Assembly (NCBI GenBank): GCA_017590115.1
Contig: JAGGNK010008781.1
Span: 959,875 to 1,023,874, forward strand
Reading direction: 5' to 3'
DNA length: 64,000 nt
Source of the DNA: Montifringilla adamsi
Lineage: Eukaryota > Chordata > Aves > Passeriformes > Passeridae
The notes under the pieces were generated by a model, which was given only the letters and a program-made list of their open reading frames with translations, had not been told where the DNA came from and did not search any database. The position numbers and the translations under genes were made by a program. Shown one piece after another: positions 58,704 through 64,000 of the stretch (the stretch's first letter is position 1; every line of letters begins with the position of its first letter).

Positions 58704-61617
58704 TGGGGGATTCTGGGTCCCATTTTTAAATGCAATATACTGCCCTGACTGCAGGCTAATTCAGGAGTACACGAACAGCATTCCTAAGAAACTTTCAGAG
58801 AGACTACAAATTCATTTCAAATGAAGGCACTTTTCAAAATCACAATATCTTGGCCATTTCCACATTCTTTAATTTTTTAAAATCCCCCAAGAACTAATCT
58901 ACTTTCTGTGCAAGGCAGCAAGTAGAGTTTTAAAATGAAATTTATTTTATGTGACAAAAAAAAATTGAAAGCATCTGATAGCAGTGTTTGGACTTGTTCC
59001 CAAGAAATTCAAAAATGAAGGAAGCAGAGTAAATTGAAAAAACAGAAGGAAGAGGCACTGTAAGTCAGCATCAATATCCAGGTCAGAAAGAAGTTTCTGT
59101 AAGTGAATTGCAAACTCTAAAAAAGCCAGAACTGGCACTTCCACAGCTGAGACAGAGCTACACAGATAATCCTCCTGGAAACAAGGGAGATTGGAGCCTG
59201 GCTCTGGAAGCCTCCAACTGTCTTGGCAGCAGGATGCCCAAATCCCAACAACATCTGACTGACACTGCAGAGGCTGAGCTGCCTTTCTTGCCTGAAGAAC
59301 ATCTACAAACTGCCAGTTTGGAAGGTTCTTTCCTGTTACCAGGGTATCCCTTCAATGGATACAACATGCGAAGGAAATAATTACTATTTAAAGGTGCTTA
59401 ATTAGCAAATCGTATAATTAAAGAACAAATTTTTCTCTAATGATTAGAGGAAAACTCTAGTGGTTAGGCTCAAGGAGGTATCAAAGGAGATATCTGAAAG
59501 CAAATGATTGAATTTTGTGTCTAAGAAATGACTTTAAAATTTCCTGCTAGAAAACCACCACTGTCCAGGAGATCTGCAAGCTTCCCCCTCGAGCTGCTGG
59601 CACAGCCCAGAGCACCACAAACCTCACTGATGCTCTGGCCCTGCCTGTGTCAGGGCTCATGGGATGAAGCCCACCTGCAGCAGCTGCATTTCCTCCCCCA
59701 GCTGCAGCCACTGCGCTGCCCAGAGCAAACTGCAGGACTGCTTTTCACAAAAATCACCTTTCTTAGCAAGGGGAAAGAGCACCCCCAAAGCAATTGTGCT
59801 CTAGGCAGGGCTGAGAAGGCTGTGCTCACATCTGCCCACCCACAGCTAGGTACCCCTAGGGCTGACTGCAGCAATCTCACTTTTATTCCACCCCTGTCCA
59901 GTCAGGGAACTTGCACTGATGGCAGTGGGAGCTCTGCACAAAGAGCAGGAATTCAAAGTGTTGCTTGGACTTAGCTGAAGAGCAAACCTTATGTTCAGCC
60001 AACCTCTCAATTGTGAGAAGGCAAGCACTCAGCCATGACTGATTCAGGAACTAATTCAACATTAAATTGTGGCAGAATGAGGAAGCAAAGTGACAGCTGT
60101 TTAATTAAACTCTAAATCCGATTAGATGGTGTTATCAGAGAAATCCATGGGAGCCTGAGGTCATGAGAATGGTCCAGTGTGCAGGCTGGAAACTGTGTGA
60201 GTGGAGTCTCCAGGATGATGTTAAGTGTGGCTCAGCATTCAGATCTGTCCCTCTCACAGCCACACCACCTCACCAGTGCCAAACCTGCGGCACAGACCTG
60301 AAGGACTGACACAACCATGTTTTGATAGGGGAAGTTATTGGAGGAGCATGTGGGAAGGGGGCAGGTGGGCACTGTTAACCTTGAAATGAACCCAGCAGTT
60401 GTCTCACAGAACAAGGACAGAGCCAGCAAGTCCTGGCTGCAGGAGACAAAGCCCACCCAGGAGAGCTCCAGGAGCTGGGCTGTGCTTCCACTGAGGCTCC
60501 CCATCGCCCTGAGGACACTGACTGCCTGACAGCACGTTTGCAAGAGGAGGAGATGGAGGTGTGGGAGATCTGAGCTGCCCATGCCAGCTGCAAACAGCCC
60601 AGGAGGGGCACTGAGCTGTGCCAGCCCCAGAGCAGGCACAGGGCAGAGCTGCAGGCAGCTGTGTGTGTGAGCACAATGCTGTAGGTGCAGGCATTAATGC
60701 TGCTGGGATTACAGCTGATTAAGGAAATAACACTGCTAGGCAGCAGACTCTGCTGATCTCCATAATCCCAGGATTAACAGTAAATTATACGTTGTGCTTT
60801 CTGCCAGCTGGGTCCTCTGACACTCCACCTCCCCAGGCACGGGGTACAGGAGGGGAAGGAATTCTGCTCTTGAAATTCTCTGCACTCCCTGCAGAAGAGC
60901 AGCAGTGATCCTACAGACCAAGGGCTTTGGATGGATGGGGACCCCCTGAGGCAGAGTCACCCCTGGCAGGAGTGGGGAAGGGCAGATTTTGTTGGTTGGA
61001 TTTTGGGCTGCTCTTTCACTTGATTCCAGCACCACTGGCACATCACATCTCAATCCTGCTCTTCCTTTATCACTTTATAATACAAGGGCTTTTACTTCAT
61101 GGGTAATATCAGCTGCAGGAGAAACAGGGAAATGCTGTTCAGGAGTGACACCAAGAGGGGACAGCCTGCTTCCTTAACAGCATCCCTCAGCCTCCAAACG
61201 TGGATGCAGCTGGGATCCAGGTTACTCCATGGTCCACACTGCCAAGGAAAATGTCACCTAAGGAACAAATTAACTGTGGAGAAAATCAGGCCACTCCAAA
61301 TCTACATAAGAAACAGACTTAGTGAGTAAAAGCTGCCATTTCTGCAGTCTGTTCCTGACAGGACAGGAGAACAAAGGAGCTCAAAGCTTCCTTTGGAAGC
61401 CAATTGCAGCTGCCCCAGCAGCACTGTGAGGAGGCTCCTCTCTGCTAAAGCTTTGTTAAACACAACACACACAGCCCAGGAATTCAGGGCAGCACCTGCC
61501 CCGAGAACAAGCACAGCCCAAACATCTCCCTGGGCTCCCCCAGAGCTGGGGCTGCCACTGCTGCCCCTGCCGTGCCACACCTGCCTGCAGCCTGAGCCTG
61601 GCAGGGCTGTGGCTCTC

Positions 61618-61925
61618 CAGGAGCCCTGCCCAGGGCAGGGAGGCTCTCAGGAGGATTTTGCTCATCCCTGGCTCTGTTCAGAACACAATGCACTCAGGGA
61701 TTCCCCAGGTGTGCTGGGATCTGCTGCTCTGGGTGCAGAAAGTCCCAGCACAGACTCCAGGAGCCTGCCCCAGGGCAGGGAGGCTCTCGGGAGAGCTTTG
61801 CTCATCCCTGGCTCTGTTCAGAACACAATGCACTCAGGGATTCCCCAGGTGTGCTGGGATCTGCTGCTCTGGGTGCAGAAAGTCCCAGCACAGACTCCAG
61901 GAGCCTGCCCAGGGCAGGGAGGGGA
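61618..61925 (+). repeat. ~140-bp tandem repeat, two full copies and a stub
   Basis: Copies begin caggagcc(c)tgcccagggc at 61618 and 61758, with a partial one at about 61899. Each contains ctcatccctggctctgttca and gattccccaggtgtgctggg. The second copy is nearly identical to the first. The same unit occurs inverted at 63436-64000. Confidence 0.95.
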
Positions 61926-63435
61926 TGTGGAGCAGGGACAGCAGGGAGGATTCAGGCTCATCTCTCCCACTGCCCAGCAAAGAGGCTCTGACAGAGCCCA
62001 TCAGTGCCCAGGCTGGGCTGGGGCCCCGCAGCAGCTTCTCCTGGGGCTGGAGCACTGCCAGGAACACAGTGGCAGCTTCCTGGGGCCAGGAGGACGAAAA
62101 GCAAAGCTGGGATGGGAATTTTTTGGGCCCGGCACAATCTTCCCTGCAGCTTTTGTGGACAGTGTAATTTATGATCAAGATCTAAGTGTCTCTTCAGAAT
62201 GGGAACTCAGTGTTCTGCAAATGCAATGTCCTTTTAATCAACGATCCTGTCTCTGTTTAGTCTCCACATTAAGATAAATCTTAATTACTGCCCCCCTACA
62301 TTAGCAGGAAACCATTCAGTTTTCTTCCCTGCTTGCACAGTTTTCAAATACCCTGCTAGTGGAATTTTTGAGTCCTGATAAATTACACTCTGCAGACAGA
62401 AAAAGGGGGATGTAGAATATATTGAGAGACAGGGATGCAGAGAAATATCTTTGGATCCTTGGATGACTAATCCCCACTTTCCTTGCAGGGAATCCATCCA
62501 GACATGCAGGAGGGAGCATCACCCATGATTACTTTGATTTAGCAGATGCAGACTGTGTTGCTAAATGTAATTCTGTCATCTGTCAGAAGTGAGCATCCCT
62601 TACAAAGGAAGAAGGTTCTGGAGCACCTGACTGCTTGGCTCCGTCTGATGTGCAAGGTTGGCAGTGCCCAGGTCTGTGTGTGGGCACACAGGGTCAGGGA
62701 CAGAGCTCTGGGCTCTACCCGCATTACTGTGACAGCAGGAGCTTTGTAATGGTGAACAGAAAAGTGAAACCGTATCAGGATTCCATGTGAAGAGGCCACA
62801 AATGGAGTTCTGGCCAGCAGGGAAAGCAGCAATGGGCACAGCCTGGCTTATGAGCAGGAGGAACCTTCCCAAAGGGACAAACCTGAGAAATTCTGCTTTA
62901 AGCTGAGGCTAGGAATGCCCCTCCTGCAGAGCTGATGGGGAAGGAATCATCCTGGCAGAGAGGGCAGCTTTCTGTGCCTGCTGAAGGGGGATAACCAGCC
63001 CTTGTCCTCACCATTTCCAGCTTTGGAGCAGGTGGAATGAAGAACCTTAACAGCCAGCAGGTCAGAGAGGCAGAGCCACAGAACCCAGAACCACGATGCC
63101 TCTGCAGCTCCTGTCACTTCTTCACCTCTGAACAACTGAGAATCAAATTCAGATTTCTTTTAACAAATTGGTTTCAGAAGTAAATATTTACTTGACTGTA
63201 TTTGTCATACTAACTTTATCATATGCAGTTCATAAAACCAATTCAAAACTTAATTCTGGAGCTGTATGAGTTTGCCACAGGCACTGAGACAAACCAGGAA
63301 ATCTTATTTCCTCTCCCTTGTGAAATAAGAATCTAAGCACTTGCATTAATATTTCTACAGTAAAGTTCCACTGCCTGAATGTGAATTTATTATTTCTCTC
63401 AAAGCAGCTCTGTCCTGGCTCCAGGTTCTGGGTGT

Positions 63436-64000
63436 CAGTGCTGAGCAGAGACTGTGGTGAGATTTCTACAGCCAGAGCACCCAGAGCAGCAGATCCCAGC
63501 ACACCTGGGGAATCCCTGAGTGCATTGTGTTCTGAACAGAGCCAGGGATGAGCAAAGCCCTCCTGAGAGCCTTCCTGCCCAGTGCTGAGCAGAGACTGTG
63601 GTGAGATTTCTACAGCCAGAGCACCCAGAGCAGCAGATCCCAGCACACCTGGGGAATCCCTGAGTGCATTGTGTTCTGAACAGAGCCAGGGATGAGCAAA
63701 GCCCTCCCGAGAGTCTCCCTGCCCTGGGCAGGCTCCTGGAGTCTGTGCTGGGACTTTCTGCACCCAGAGCACCCAGAGCAGCAGATCCCAGCACACCTGG
63801 GGAATCCCTGAGTGCATTGTGTTCTGAACAGAGCCAGGGATGAGCAAAGCCCTCCCGAGAGCCTCCCTGCCCTGTGCAGGGCTCCTGGAGACTGTGCTGG
63901 GACTTTCTGCACCCAGAGCACCCAGAGCAGCAGATCCCAGCACACCTGGGGAATCCCTGAGTGCATTGTGTTCTGAACAGAGCCAGGGATGAGCAAAGCC
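63436..64000 (-). repeat. 144-149-bp tandem repeat, four copies, inverted relative to 61.6 kb
   Basis: gagcacccagagcagcagat recurs at 63475, 63619, 63767 and 63916. The units are the reverse complement of those at 61618-61925, mostly with a duplicated 9-bp cacccagag segment. The array runs off the end of the window. Confidence 0.95.

Overview
The window is vertebrate genomic DNA, most likely from a bird and probably a passerine. The evidence is the gene content, GC-rich tracts packed with minisatellites, one retroviral solo LTR (and a second candidate) of a style common in songbird genomes, and few other interspersed repeats. It holds parts of two convergent multi-exon genes. On the + strand are exons 2 to 8 of SLC15A4 (lysosomal peptide/histidine transporter PHT1); exon 1 lies before base 1. 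On the - strand are the last five coding exons of a TMEM132 family gene, best read as TMEM132C; its 5' exons lie beyond base 64000. In human 12q24.3 these two genes are also convergent neighbours. In chicken the region lies on a GC-rich microchromosome, which fits the composition here.

Layout. 1-2574: SLC15A4 intron 1, with a 33-bp minisatellite. 2575-16502: seven SLC15A4 coding exons, all with AG/GT sites and matching phases, together 391 codons plus stop. 16503-about 17555: SLC15A4 3' UTR with two AATAAA signals. About 17.6-34.7 kb: intergenic space with no gene I can support. It holds at least nine separate tandem-repeat loci, including a nearly homogeneous 48-bp array (35 cores), an 870-bp tandem duplication, and an assembly gap of 720 N between poly-C runs. 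About 34.7-36.6 kb: TMEM132C 3' UTR. 36585-37769: its terminal coding exon (transmembrane segment and cytoplasmic tail). 44429-44620, 46231-46504, 46924-47129 and 56628-56771: upstream extracellular exons. The introns hold a solo LTR at about 45.34-45.62 kb, a probable second LTR at about 56.8-57.06 kb, and a pair of inverted repeat arrays at 61.6 and 63.4 kb.

The most unusual feature lies at the 3' edge of the TMEM132C exon at 46231-46504. A 41/52-bp minisatellite has amplified the exon-intron junction itself. The genuine 5' splice site is followed in the transcript by 11 further copies of the exon's last bases plus the CAG|GTACAG donor. The exon's reading frame stays open through the whole array, and four of the copied donors are in frame. 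Splicing at them would insert 31, 62, 110 or 151 residues.

The two genes are not known to act together. SLC15A4 is a proton-coupled endolysosomal transporter, and TMEM132 proteins are neural cell-surface adhesion-type molecules. Many very long open frames in the window (for example across 26.5-28.8 kb) are products of repeats whose length is a multiple of three, or of GC-rich antisense sequence. They are not annotated as genes.
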